NCBI GenBank assembly: GCA_029945375.1
Contig: CM057062.1
Span: 1,488,001 to 1,552,000 of the forward strand
DNA length: 64,000 bases
Origin: Agaricus subrufescens
Lineage: Eukaryota > Basidiomycota > Agaricomycetes > Agaricales > Agaricaceae
Direction: 5' to 3'
The position numbers and the translations under genes are program-made. This document shows, in pieces, positions 36,265-47,789 of the stretch; position 1 is the first letter of the stretch; every line of letters begins with the position of its first letter. The notes below the pieces were generated by a model, which searched no databases, was not told the DNA's origin, and was given only the letters and a program-made list of their open reading frames with translations.

Positions 36265-37986
36265 TCAAAAACTCCCCTCATTCTGATGAACGTTCCTCGC
36301 GTCGTCATTAGTTTTCTCAACCTGGGTTAGCCCATTGAAACCATGTATGTTCATCGTCGTTGTTGTATACTCTTCTTTCCCCCCCAACAATCTTGGATCA
36401 CGGAGATTCAACATCAAGCGAGTCATCATGATAGATGAAACGCTATATCACATGTGGTTCAGCAAAAAATAACATCAAGAATAGTCCTTGGGATCAACGC
36501 ACATGGTCATTGGATTAATCATGGCCGCACTATTTGTGGCCTATACCAAAATAAGCCTGAAACCAGACCCATTCATTTTCAAAAATAACATACATCGGCT
36601 AGCTGCGATCTTTCAGATTGAACTGGACACGAGTTGATGAATCAGTATTAACTCACGGTAAGGACGATGAGGTTTGCAAGATTGAAAGTGATCATCACAC
36701 TGTGTAGGAAGCTCTGTTAGAGGTTGGACGAGTATTGGAAACGTGGCGAGTTTACCCAAAGTACACTGTACCTGTATATAAAATATTCAGCTATAGTGTA
36801 ACAAGAATGAAATCGACCCACCATCTCGCATTATCATAGCTAATAACCCATAGCCACTGCCCCTCGGAAGGGTGAGCACTTTTCGAAGTGTCATTGTAAA
36901 TATGGTTATGTCAAACAGGAGTTCTCCTCCTGACGCTCCTATAATGTCTATCCAGCGTGAGTCGGTTTCAATTTTCCCTTGTCTTTAAGCAGATAGATCG
37001 ACATACAGTAGGAACTAACGACTGGTGTCAGTAAAAGTGAAGGCCAATGTCAGAAGATATAGCATACAATTCCCTATTCACTCCGGCACTGCAGGCCCCA
37101 GATGGGTCCTTTTGTATAGCTTGAATAATCCCCGTCTATTGATGTTATATAATTATTGTCAAATAGTGGATATAGAAATTTGGTGTCTTACAATTCCGAT
37201 GGAGAGAGTACACACGGAAATGATGGCAGGGAACACCAAGGTTTGCACCCGACGCTCATACAAAGCGTAAATGCGCAACAACATCATACCTAGATACATG
37301 ACGTTATGTATGTGATTTGAAACATTGGATACATAACGTACTCATGATAATGGATAACAGCAAAGGCGAAAAAATCATGTTATACCTAATGAGAATACAT
37401 TGGCTCCTGAATATTGAATATTGAATACCGAACCATCAATGACTGAAACACTAGGTGGCGAAGTACATTCATACCTCTAGAATTAATTCAATTATCCAGA
37501 CATTTTTTTGAGTGCAAGTTATTTGCTGACCGTTGTTTGATGGGCAAACCAAAAAATGAATGGAATGTACCCGAAAAGCGCCAAATAACGATTTAAGAAG
37601 AAAAGAAAAGAGCTCCATGTCCGTTGATAATAAAATCCCTTCCAGAATCTCTCGACTTCTGAATCTAGCGTCAGCAAATACTCATACACAAGGGTGGCTG
37701 TACCCGAGAATATGTCAAGTTATCGCAACCAAATCACAAACTGAAAGCAAGTACCCAAGGACGCTGCAGTTGTGAAATATTCCGCTGGTCTGTACGCATC
37801 ATGTCAGTAGTTGAAGATGGTGATATGTCAAAGAAACGATGAAACCAAAGTAGATATACAAGGATGAGAGCGATATGGTGATGCCCAATCGAGCAGGCAA
37901 CCTCATTCGCTAAATAGGACGAGAATGTGAAGGTAAAAGGGCATGCTTACTCACGTTGACCCAATATTCCTATTCATAACTTCCAT
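36265..37986 (-). CDS. DUF6533 membrane protein, array copy C
   Basis: Same 13-exon plan. Starts MEVMNRNIGS, then TLVYEYLLTLDSEVERFWK, FLNRYLALFGYIPF, the 2-nt exon AG (Arg), SQCILIRYNMIFSPLLLSII, then MMLLRIYALYERR. The 8-nt exon has acceptor ttag. FDITIFTMTLRKVLTLP, VMITFNLANLIVLT, the exon with NSAAMINPMT, and MTRLMLNLRDPK follow. All junctions checked keep the frame. Closest to copy D in sequence. Function unknown. Confidence 0.8.
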
Positions 37987-38140
37987 GGCTTCAATGAATG
38001 TTCGAAAGAACAGCTGATTCCAGTAAAGTGATCCCTTGGAATCTATAGGTGGAAGAATGTGTGGGAGCTAGTATCCAAATGTACTTGACGAGGAAAGGGA
38101 GGGGAAGGAGTATTGAACAATTTCATGACAACTTCGAGAG

Positions 38141-38150
38141 ATATAAATTA
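38141..38150 (-). promoter_or_regulatory. TATA-like element of DUF6533 copy C
   Basis: atataaatta (plus strand), about 155 bp before the start codon of copy C. The same context, with gagatataaa preceded by cttcg, occurs at 41541 before copy D and, more diverged, at 44640 before copy E, which suggests a shared core promoter. Confidence 0.5.
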
Positions 38151-38439
38151 TGAAAGGTCAAGTGAAGCTCCGGTTGCCTAGTGACTGGGCAGAAGTTGAT
38201 CACTAGACCGCCAGATAGTGTCTGTGGCACCTCGATACAATGGACCGAGCCTATCTCAATGGAGACTCCATTTGCCATCGACTTCTGTAGAATCAGATGT
38301 CAGATAGTAGCACGGGGGACCGTGGCATTTCCGACAGTCTCGGAAAAAATTTTGAACACATGGCTGAGGTAAACAAGTACTAGGAGATGGAACAGATGTC
38401 TCTCCTCCGGGCGCCGGGTACGCGTTCCCAATGATAAAT

Positions 38440-38760
38440 ATATAAGACTATGGCCATGTGAGTGGGGGAGTGGAAAGGCCTGGAGGGATAGTCGTCTCCA
38501 GGTCTCCAGGCGGTAAGAGCGAGGTTGGAACAGCATCGGGTCGCCCAGATGTGTACAACCTACACCTACCTGTGCCAATGGTCTCATCTAATAATGATGT
38601 ATGGGATAGGGTGGGCGGTTTTAAAGGAATCGCGAGCAGGTAGCGGTGCCGTCCACTCAGCACAGGGAGGAGAGAGACGAAAATTATATCAAGGGTCACT
38701 ATATTATTGACTCCATCTTTCACACAGGCTACCCTTCCGAGACAACACGGTGTTCCATAA
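38440..38760. other. Unique insertion in the intergenic repeat
   Basis: The intergenic unit before copy D (from about 41800) passes directly from the promoter region to the ggtgacaaactaggg segment. Before copy C about 320 bp of unrelated sequence lies between these two parts. No gene or repeat ends are recognised. Confidence 0.4.
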
Positions 38761-39676
38761 CTGAATATGAGGCGTTCTCTTCTTCCTCGGTGACAAACTA
38801 GGGAACAGTTGTCCCTAATAAAGGGTGCAGATTTGAACAGGTGCATATGCGACCACGGCTCCGTTCATGACGAGCGTCATCAACTATCAAAACTTGATTG
38901 AATAGTGTTTCACTTAACGTTCAAAGCTAACCATACATGGATTAGCTTAATTTGAGGGTCAGGGTCTATTTGTAGGTTTTGGTTGACGAAGTGCTGATGA
39001 GCTCAGTCAGAAGGTGCGATGCTTCTGTTTCTCGCTCATAGCAGGTTAATGTTAAGACAAAGGGGGAATGGATACAGACTAACTGCACTCCGAGAATGGG
39101 GAGAGCGAGATCGTAGGGGCTCCCTGGGCGGTGAGGCTAGGACAGTCCGTTGTTAACAGTTGTCCAGTGGTCTCATTGCTACAGGTAGCGGCATTTTGGC
39201 TGCCAGCGTTACCTTGTATCGAGTGATGATCGAGCCGGGCGAGTTTTACACTCGAGAACGGAACTTTGGTTTAACATCATAAGCGCGTCGAAGTATTTCG
39301 GAAATGAAGTTCCGTCAGGGATGTACAAGACATGCACGTTCCATGAAACAATTTGTGTCGGGATCAAAACATTAGAGTCATCATGACATTGAGGTACAGC
39401 GTCTGAGTAACCTGCTGGGCTCTTCTGTGTGTACTAAACTTGTGTGGCTGGACGTAGAGGGGAAAGTGTTTGATGTTTGATGAAGGGAGGGAGGATAAAG
39501 TAGGAATAAAGTTACACAGTGATAATGATTGATCGGGTAATAGGAGTCCGAAGGAATCCGAAGTTGTGATGTCATGATCAGCAATGAACGCGATTGAGTC
39601 GCTCCTGTGGACGCATGGTCCCCTTCAAGTCGCTCGCACAGTCTTCCACCAGCAACATCAACCAGAGGAATAATTC
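38760..39676. repeat. Intergenic repeat unit, copy 1
   Basis: About 0.9 kb, similar along its length to 41810-42725 and 44920-45790. It begins near gtgacaaactagggaac and ends at the 3' end of a DUF6533 gene, including a gaacgcgat...gacgcatggtcccc block. It was duplicated with the genes. No conserved ATG-started frame was found in it. Confidence 0.75.
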
Positions 39677-41394
39677 TCAAACACTCCTACTCCTTGAGTC
39701 GTCATTAGACATCGCAACCCGAGTTGGCCCATTGAAACCATGTATATTCAATGTCGTCGTTTTAAACTCTTCTTCCCCCCCGATCAACTTTGGGTCACGG
39801 AGATTCAACGTCAAGCGAGTCATCGTAATAGATGAAATGCTATATCACATGCCGTTCATCAAGGGCCAACAACGAGAATAGTCCTTGGGTTCAACGTACA
39901 TGTTTGTTGGATTAATCATGGCCGCACTATTTGTGGGCTAAACCAAAATAAGCCTGAAACCAGATCCATTCATGTTCAAAAATAACATACACCGGCTAGC
40001 TGCGATCTTTCAGATTGAATTGGATGTGATGATGAATAAGTATCAACTCACGGTAAGGACAATGAGGTTTGCAAGATTAAAGGTAATCATCACTCTGTGT
40101 AGGAAGTTGTGTTAGAGAATTGACGAGTGATGCTTCGAAGCATGACGAATTTACCCAAAGTACACTATACCTGTATAATCAAAATCTTCAGCCATAGTGC
40201 AACAAGAATTGACTCGACCTACCGTCTCGCATTATCATAGTTAATAACCCAGAGCCACTGCCCCTCGGAAGAGTTAGCACTTTTCGAAGTGTCATTACAA
40301 ATATGGTTATGTCAAACACGAATTCTCCCGCAGAAGTTCCTGTAATGTCTACCCAGTGCGAGTCAGTTTCAGATTTTCCTTGTAGTTACGCAGGGAGAGT
40401 TAACATACAATAAGCTCTAACGACTGGCGTCAGTAAATGTGAAGGTCAATGTCAAAATTTATGGCCTACAATTCTTTATTTGTTTCGGCTTTGCAAGTCT
40501 TAGAAGAGTCCTCTCGTAGAGCCTTAATCATCCCTATCTATTAATGTTACGTCATTTCTGTCAAGTGATAAATGTAGAGATTTGTTCTCTTACACTTCCG
40601 ATGGTCGCAATATACATGAGGATGATGACAGGGAAGACCATGATTCCCACTCGACGCCCATACAAAGCATAAATGCGCAACAACATCATACCTAGATACA
40701 TGATGTCATGTATATTAAGTTCAAAAACTGGATGTATAACTTACTGATGATAACGATTTGCAGCAGCAGTGGCAAAATCAGGTTATACTTGTAGATTATA
40801 CATTGGTAGCTGATTGATGGATACCGAAATATCAATCACCGAAACACTAGGTGGCGAAGTATACTCATACCTCTAGAAAAAATTCGATCATCAATAAATG
40901 TGCTTTGCTTTGATTGTAACAAATTTGCTGACCTCTGATTGATGGGCGTATCCAAAGACGATCGGTAAGTACCCGAAGAGCGTCAAATAACGATTTGTAA
41001 AGAAAAGAAAAGAGCTCCAAGTCCATTGATGATGGAATCCTTTTTTCCAAAACCTCTCAATTTCATAATCGAGCGTTAGGAAGTAGTCGTATACGAGAGC
41101 GGCTATCCCCCGAAAATATATCAAGTTATTGCAACCAATACACAGTCCGAAAGCAAATACCCAGGGAGGCCGTCATGATCAATTGGCTTTCTGGTCTGTT
41201 CACACCATATTAGTGGTTGACGGTGGCGATACGCTAAACAATAAAACTGAAGCGGCGATGCAATACTGAAAGTGATTCAGCAATGCCCAAACGGGGCGGA
41301 GTGATCATTCGCTGAATAATAACAGAACATGAGGAGAGAAGAGCATGTTCACTCACATCGATCCGATATTCCTGTTCATGAATTCTACAACCAT
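39677..41394 (-). CDS. DUF6533 membrane protein, array copy D (reference structure)
   Basis: Thirteen exons join in phase: 41394-41357, 41195-41161, 41102-40933, 40872-40871, 40809-40745, 40691-40594, 40537-40470, 40416-40409, 40348-40223, 40170-40155, 40094-40052, 39937-39900, 39839-39677, giving 289 residues. The fourth exon is 2 nt, the eighth 8 nt and the tenth 16 nt. Sequence in order: MVVEFMNRNIGSIPESQL, ALVYDYFLTLDYEIERFWKK (the DUF6533 signature), FTNRYLTLFGYLP, QCIIYKYNLILPLLLQ, MMLLRIYALYGRR, FDITIFVMTLRKVLTLP, VMITFNLANLIVLT, MTRLTLNLRDPK and a polar tail. About seven hydrophobic segments suggest a plasma or endomembrane protein. Function unknown. Confidence 0.85.
40871..40872 (-). 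other. Inferred 2-nt exon (copy D)
   Basis: AG between two introns of normal size (40873-40932 and 40810-40870). Without it the phase 0 donor of exon 3 cannot be joined to exon 5, which begins with one base of a split codon. The same situation is seen in copies A, B, C and E. Confidence 0.7.
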
Positions 41395-41809
41395 ATTACC
41401 GAAGAAGATTCGAAAGAACAGGTTATGCTAGTCAAATGAGCTCTTGTGAATGAAGCACGTGCCGGAGCTAAGACTCGAAGATACCTGATGGGAGGAGGGA
41501 GGGGACGGAGTATTGTATGAGTTCATGAAAACTTCGGGAGATATAAACCATCACTGAAGGATGAAAGGCCAAGGGAAGTTCGGTCTGCCTAATACCCGAG
41601 CACAAGTTGATCAACAGCATACCGCCAGATAGCGTCTGTGGCACCTTGATACAATAGATCGAGCCTTACTTAATGGAGAATCAACTCACCATCGGCTTCT
41701 GTGGAATCGGATGTTGAGTAATAATACGGGGGCCGTGGTATTTCCAACGCTCTCGGCTGAAAACTCGAACACATGGCCAAGGCAAGCAAGTACCAGGAGA
41801 TGGAACATA

Positions 41810-42725
41810 CATCAACTGACCATGAGGTATCTTCTTATTCCCCCGTAACAAACTAGGGAACTGCTATTCCTGATAAACCTTTGCAGATTTGAACAGGTGC
41901 ATATGCGACCACGGCTCCGTTCATGACAGGCATCATCAACTACCAAAACTTGATTGGATAGTGTTTCACTTAACGTTCAAAATGGACCATACACGGGTTA
42001 GCTTAATTTGAAAGTCAGGATTTATTTTTTGGTTGACGAAGTGTTGATGAGCTCGTTCAGAAGGTGCGGTGCTTCTGTTTTCTCGCTCATAGCCGGATAC
42101 GGTTAGGAGAAAGGGGGAGATGGATACAGATAACTGCACTTGGAGAACTGGGAGTGCGATACCGAAAGGACTCCCTATGCGGTGCAGTTGAAGCAGTCCG
42201 GTTGTTGACAGTTGTCCAGTGGTTTCATTGCCACACGCAGCGGGATTCTGGCCGTTACCGCTATATTGTAATGGGTGATGTCCGAGCCGGGCGAGTTTTG
42301 CATTCGAGAACGAAACTTCGGCTTTACATTATAGTGGCGTCGAGGTGTTCCGGAAACGAAGTTCGGTCAGGGGGGATGTACAAGACACGCATGTTCCATG
42401 AAACAAGTTGTGTCAGGATCAAAACATCAGAGTCATCATGACATTGAGGTACAATATCTGAATAACCTGTTGGGCTTTTCTGTATGTACTAAACTTGTGT
42501 GGCTGGACGTAGAGGGGAAAGTATTTGGTGCTTGATGAAGGAAGTGAGTATAGAGTAGGAATAAAGTTGCACGATGATGATGATTAATCGGGTAATGGAA
42601 GTCCGAAGGAATCCGAAGTTGCGATGTCAGCAATGAACGGGATCGGGTCGCTCTCGTAGACGCATGGTCCCCTTCGAGTCCCTCGCACAGTCCCCCACCA
42701 GCGACATCAACCAGAGAACTAATTA
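41810..42725. repeat. Intergenic repeat unit, copy 2
   Basis: Similar to 38760-39676 and 44920-45790. It lies between copies D and E and carries the same gacgcatggtcccc block near 42660. Confidence 0.75.
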
Positions 42726-44463
42726 TCAAGCACTCCTACTCCTTGGTTCGTCGTTAGTCTTCCCAGTTGGGCAATTGAATCCATGTATGTTCAGTGTCGT
42801 CGTTTTGAACTCTTCTTCCCTTCTGAGTAACTTTGGGTCACGGAGATTCAACATCAAGCGAGTCATCATAATAGATGAAATGCTAAATGAGACATTATTC
42901 AGCTCAGACCGCTGACAAATACAGCCCTCGGACTAACGTACATGGTCATTGGATTGACCGTAACCATACGGTTCCCAGCCTGTATCAAAATGAGCCTAAT
43001 ACCATCCATCGCTCCTGAAAATCACATACATCGCCTAACTGCGATTCTACGATTCAGTTTGGAAGATCACGACCTGATGAATAAGTATCGGCTTACAATA
43101 AGGACAAGGATGGTTGTAAGATTGAAAGTAGTCATAACACTGGGCAAAAAGGTGTGTTAGAAATACGACAAATAGCGTTTTGGAACATGGCCATTTTACC
43201 ATAAGTACACCGTACCTGTAGGGATCAATATCTTAGCCATAGTACAACAGAACTGAATATGAACTGTCATACGTACCATCCCGCATAATCGTAGTCAATA
43301 AACCGGAGCTACTCCAGCCTCGAAGAGTCAACATTTTGCGTAGTGTCATGGCAAATATGACAATGTCAAACACAAATGTTTCCCCGGATACTCCTACCAT
43401 GTCTTCCGAGTGTAAATTAATTCAAAATTTTCTTCTCCTTGAATTAGGTGAATCAACATACAATACGCTCTGAGAACTGGCGTCAGTAAACAGTGAAGGT
43501 CAATCACAAAAAGTATCGCTTACAAAACCACCTTTACCCCGGAATAGCAGGTTCTATGTGGGTCCTTTGCTATATTTTGGGCCAACCCCGCCTTTTGATG
43601 CCACGTTGTTATTGTCAGGTAGTGGAAAGTAAAGATGTGGCATCTTACAATTCCGGTGGCAATAATACATAAGACGATCATAGCAGGGAAAATCATGACC
43701 TTTATTCGACGGTCATACAGAGCGTAAATGCGGACCAACATTACGCCTAGACAAGCCTCGTCATATACATATATTAGTTTGGACATTTCAGCGTTTCACT
43801 TACAGATGATAATGAATTGGAGTAAAATCGCCAAAGCAATGTTATATTCACCGGAAATGCATCCGTGTCTGGGCAATGGACATTGAACCGTCAATTCGAA
43901 TTCATAAAGTATATCCTTACCTCTAGAATGAAATTAGTCATCCAGAAATATGCGTGAGATGTAAAAAATTTGCTAACCACTGTTTGACTCTCAAACCCCA
44001 GAGCGACTGGAACGTACCCCAAGAGTGGGAGGTACCGGTTTGCAAAGAAAAGAACTGAGTTCCAACTTAGTTGATGACAGGATTTCCTTTTCCAAAACCT
44101 CTCGACTTCAAAATCGAGCGTTAGGAAGTAGTCGTACGCGAGGACGGCTATAGCAAGGCCCGGGAACATGTCAAGGTATGGCAACGAGTGCATATATGGG
44201 AAGCTAGTACTCAAGGTTGCTGCATTTACCGTTTGTTGCCCTGAACTGATCAAATATAATTGTTAGTTGACGGTGCTGCTATAGCATACGAGCAATGAAC
44301 ACCCAAATGGTAATGCAAGATGAAAATAACTTGAGAATGATCCAACAGCGCTCAAAGGAGCAACACCTTTGTTAGCTCCTAAGATCAACAGCCTCCAACA
44401 GAAGCAGCGCCTTGAAGGACACCAACATGTCAAGGTAAGAGGGAGGGTGTTCACTCACAGCAT
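42726..44463 (-). CDS. DUF6533 membrane protein, array copy E
   Basis: Same 13-exon plan. The reading frame is open through SGQQTVNAATL, VLAYDYFLTLDFEVERFWKR, FANRYLPLLGYVP, the 2-nt exon AG (Arg), HGCISGEYNIALAILLQF, VMLVRIYALYDRR, the 8-nt exon with acceptor tcag, FDIVIFAMTLRKMLTL, FNLTTILVLI and MTRLMLNLRDPKLL. The start differs: where copies A-D have an ATG about ten codons before the first donor, copy E has no ATG, and the only Met is the last full codon of exon 1 (44463). The N-terminus would then be about ten residues shorter, so expression may be affected. Confidence 0.75.
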
Positions 44464-44919
44464 ATTCACAAGTTCCACAGTCGCGCTTTCGACGATGTTT
44501 CGGAAGAACAGCTGTTCTCAATCGGGCGGATTCTGGGAATCTATGAGAAAGAGGATGCTGAAGTTTATGCCCAAAGGTGCTTCTTGAGAGAGAGGAAGAG
44601 AGTGCCGAGGGACCTCTTGTAAAAGCTTCGAGATGAGAGATATAAGATATCAAGACATAGGAAGTCGATCTGCCTAGTGTGTCCGAGCAAAAGTTGATCA
44701 ACAGCGTACCGCCAGATAGTGCCTGTGGCAGTTCGCTCCAATAGATCAAGCCTATCTTAATGGAGACTAGACTCGCCATCAGCTTCTGTGGAACAAGATG
44801 TCAGATAGCAACACGGAGAGCCGTGGTATTTCCGACGCTTCCGGGATTAAACTCGAACACATGGCCGAAGTAAACAAGTACCGAGGGATGGAACATACAT
44901 CAACTGAGCATGTGTTATC

Positions 44920-45790
44920 CCCCTCTTTGGTGACAAACTAGGGAGCAGTTGTTCCTAATAAAGCTGTACAGATTTGAACAGGCATATATGCGTCCAAGGC
45001 TCCGTTCAGGACGAGCGTCATCAACTATCAAAATTAGAACTAGAATGAATAGTGTTTCACCTAACGTTCAAAACGGACCATACATAGGTTAGCTTCATTT
45101 GAGGGTCAGGGTTTATCCACATCGCGAGACATTTGTAGTTTTTTTGTGACGAAGTGCTGATGAGCCCGTTCAGAAGGTGCGGTGCTTCTGTTTTTCTCGC
45201 TCATAGCCGGAAAAGGTTAGGAGAGGGGGGAGGGACCGGATACAGAATAAATGCACTCCAGGAATGAGGAGTGTGAGATCGAAGGGCTCCCTGGGCGGTG
45301 ATTTCATTGCTACAGGTAGTGGCATTTTGGCTGCCATCTCGCGCGCTTTTCCGTGAAGGTTGTCTTGTGTTGAGTGATGACCGAGCCGGGCGAAGTTTGT
45401 AATTGAAAACGGAACTTCGGTTTTTGTACTATAAGCGCGTCGAAGCATTGTCGGAAACGAAGTTCCGTCAGGGAGTTACTTGACATTCATGTTCCATGAA
45501 CCGAGTTGGTCAGAGCCAAAATATCAGAGTCTCAACAACCCGCTGGGCTCTTCTGTATGTGCTAAACTTGTGTGGCTCGATGCAGAGGAGAATTTTTTTG
45601 ATGAAGGAGGTGAGGATAAAGTAGGGATAGAGTTGCGAGGCGATGATGATTAATCGGGTAATGGAAGTGATGTTGGCAATGAACGCGATCGGGTCGCTTC
45701 TGAGATCTGAGGCCTTGAGGCCTTGAGGACGCATGGTCCCTCGCTCAATCTCCCACAAAAAAAAAACAAAAAAAAAATTCTCAAACACAT
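44920..45790. repeat. Intergenic repeat unit, copy 3
   Basis: Similar to 38760-39676 and 41810-42725, with a deletion around 45290-45360. It ends in a run of A residues (45760-45776) next to the gacgcatggtccc block. Confidence 0.7.
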
Positions 45791-45826
45791 CTTTTCAATG
45801 TAGTACCCTTTCATTTTCCCGGTTGT

Positions 45827-47445
45827 GTCACGATTTCGGAAATGCGGTTTGATCCACCCGTTCAGGACTCCGCCAAGGGAGCCAAAAAAAAAGCCTGGTC
45901 GAGGACGGTTGAGTTTTGCTACCGAATGAGCTAGTTGACCGAATTTCTTCCTTTTGAAAACTTGGAGCCACCTGAAATTACGGAGCGTCCGCCTGCCATG
46001 TTGTTGTTCTGCCTTCTTTGAGCTTTTGTCGGAAAAATCCAGATCGCATAATATTACATAAAAAGCTCTCGTTTTACTTATTATCTCCCCTACTACCTAG
46101 TACCCCTAATCACATATCTAAGGAGGGAACGCGATCGAGTCGTTCCCTCGGACGCATGATGGTGGTGGTCTTCTTCAAGCCTCTCACTCAGTCTCAACAA
46201 CGTCAACAAAAAAAAAAAATTCTCAAACACTTCCACTCGATGTAAACACTTCTCTCTCTCTTTTTTAAACCCTTTCCCACCGCGTCTAAAAAAAACCGAC
46301 CGACTTGATCAGATATGAGATGAATCAGATGATACCATATTCCACTGTACGGGTACCCTTCTCTTGACAGCTATTGACGGGGGGAGAAGACACCGAAGTT
46401 TAGAACTTGATGGTAGTAGTACGTAGATTACAAATAGTCATGGTGTGAGTGTTAACTGTCAACTCTGATTCCCTAAGAGCGCAGACTTCGTACTATGGAG
46501 AAGAGAGAACAATAGAATACCGAGATAATGTACTACTAGTACACGATTTTATATAGTCTCTCCTCCTCTTACTTTAAAGGATATGGTAGGAAATCTAGGG
46601 CAGTCCGAGCAGTAGTTTAGAGAAACAGGATCAGAGAGAAAGTCAAGTGGAGAAGAGAGCGGGAGAGTAGACGATGAAAAGATAAGAAAAATTGGAAATA
46701 AATTCGGAGGGGGACGTATGGGTGTAATGGTAAGTATAGAGAGGTTTCGATGTTCATTGTTTTCTTTTTATTCTGAACAGAGACGTTTATATCTGTTTAT
46801 TTTGTGGGATCATGTTTCTAGCGTTGGTGACGCCTAGTACCAACTATCATTTCTCCTGTCGTGTCACGATTTCGGAAATGCAGTTTGATCCACCCGTTCA
46901 AGATTTTTGCCAAGGGCGCCAGGAAAAAAAAACCTGGCCGGGGACCTCGAACCAGACGGTTTAGTATCTCCCCTAGTACCACTAGCTACAATGTTTATTA
47001 TATCTGAGGAAGGAACGCGATCGAGACGCTCCCTTGGACGCATGATGGTGGTCCCCTCTTGAAGTCCCTCGCTCAGTCTTAGAAACATCAACTAAAAAAA
47101 ATTATCAAACGCTTTCAATTCAACTCGAAATCTTCCTTCTCTCTCTTTTTTTCAACCCTTTCCCATCGCACCTAAAAAAAAAAAACGACTGATTTCTTCA
47201 AATACAACATGCATCAAATTCCACTGTACGGGTACCCTTCCCTTGACAGCTATCGCCAGGGAAAAGATGTCGAAGTTAGAACCTGATGGGTAGTAGTACA
47301 TGGAATACAAATAGTTTAAGTATAGAGGATCTTCGTTCTTTGTATTTTGAACGGAGATGTTCACAGCTGTTTTTATTTTGTGAGGGTCATAATGTTCTTA
47401 ATACAGTCGCTTATCGTTGGTGACGCCTAGTACCAACTAACCACG
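45827..47445. repeat. Two-copy tandem repeat block
   Basis: Two related segments, about 45827-46855 and 46860-47440. Shared pieces in the same order: gtgtcacgatttcggaaatg (45827, 46860), the gaacgcgatcga...gacgcatgatggtgg block (46127, 47015), ccactgtacgggtaccctt (46341, 47220) and tggtgacgcctagtaccaac (46826, 47419). The second copy is shorter. The gacgcatg block is the same one that ends the DUF6533 intergenic unit, so this block probably derives from it. No gene is seen. Confidence 0.7.
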
Positions 47446-47789
47446 AAACCGTTTATTTAAGATAATCACCAAAAACATCATCATCGTATATAAAACTCAA
47501 TCAATAAAAAAAAACCTCTCATAAAAACAAAGAAAATCCAATAAAATAAGTAATAAACTTTTTTAAAAAAATCATAAACCAATAAACGAGCGAGCGAGTG
47601 GGGGATCGGGAGCAGAAAGGAAAAGCGACAGTCAGGATATTTAAAAAAGAGAGATCCATTCAAATCTTAGAAATAAAAGAGAGAGAGAGAGATGGGGGGT
47701 ATATAAAATGATATATATAAAATATAATAACCACTCATGATTCAAGCAAAACACCAATTCGCGAAAAAGAAAAAAAGCGTAAAGAAAAC
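47446..47789. other. A-rich 3' flank of the F-box gene
   Basis: AT-rich region with many A runs and a gagagagagaga stretch near 47680. No gene is visible. Confidence 0.5.

Noticed and set aside
39381..39680. Minus-strand frame conserved between the intergenic units (also 42436-42729)
   Set aside because: Similar in two units but starts without a proper ATG and directly overlaps the end of the DUF6533 gene; no domain seen. Conservation is explained by recent duplication.
40426..40469. cag acceptor for the exon before the VFDI segment of DUF6533 copy D
   Set aside because: Produces an in-frame stop in copies A-D; the next ttag acceptor restores the frame in all copies.
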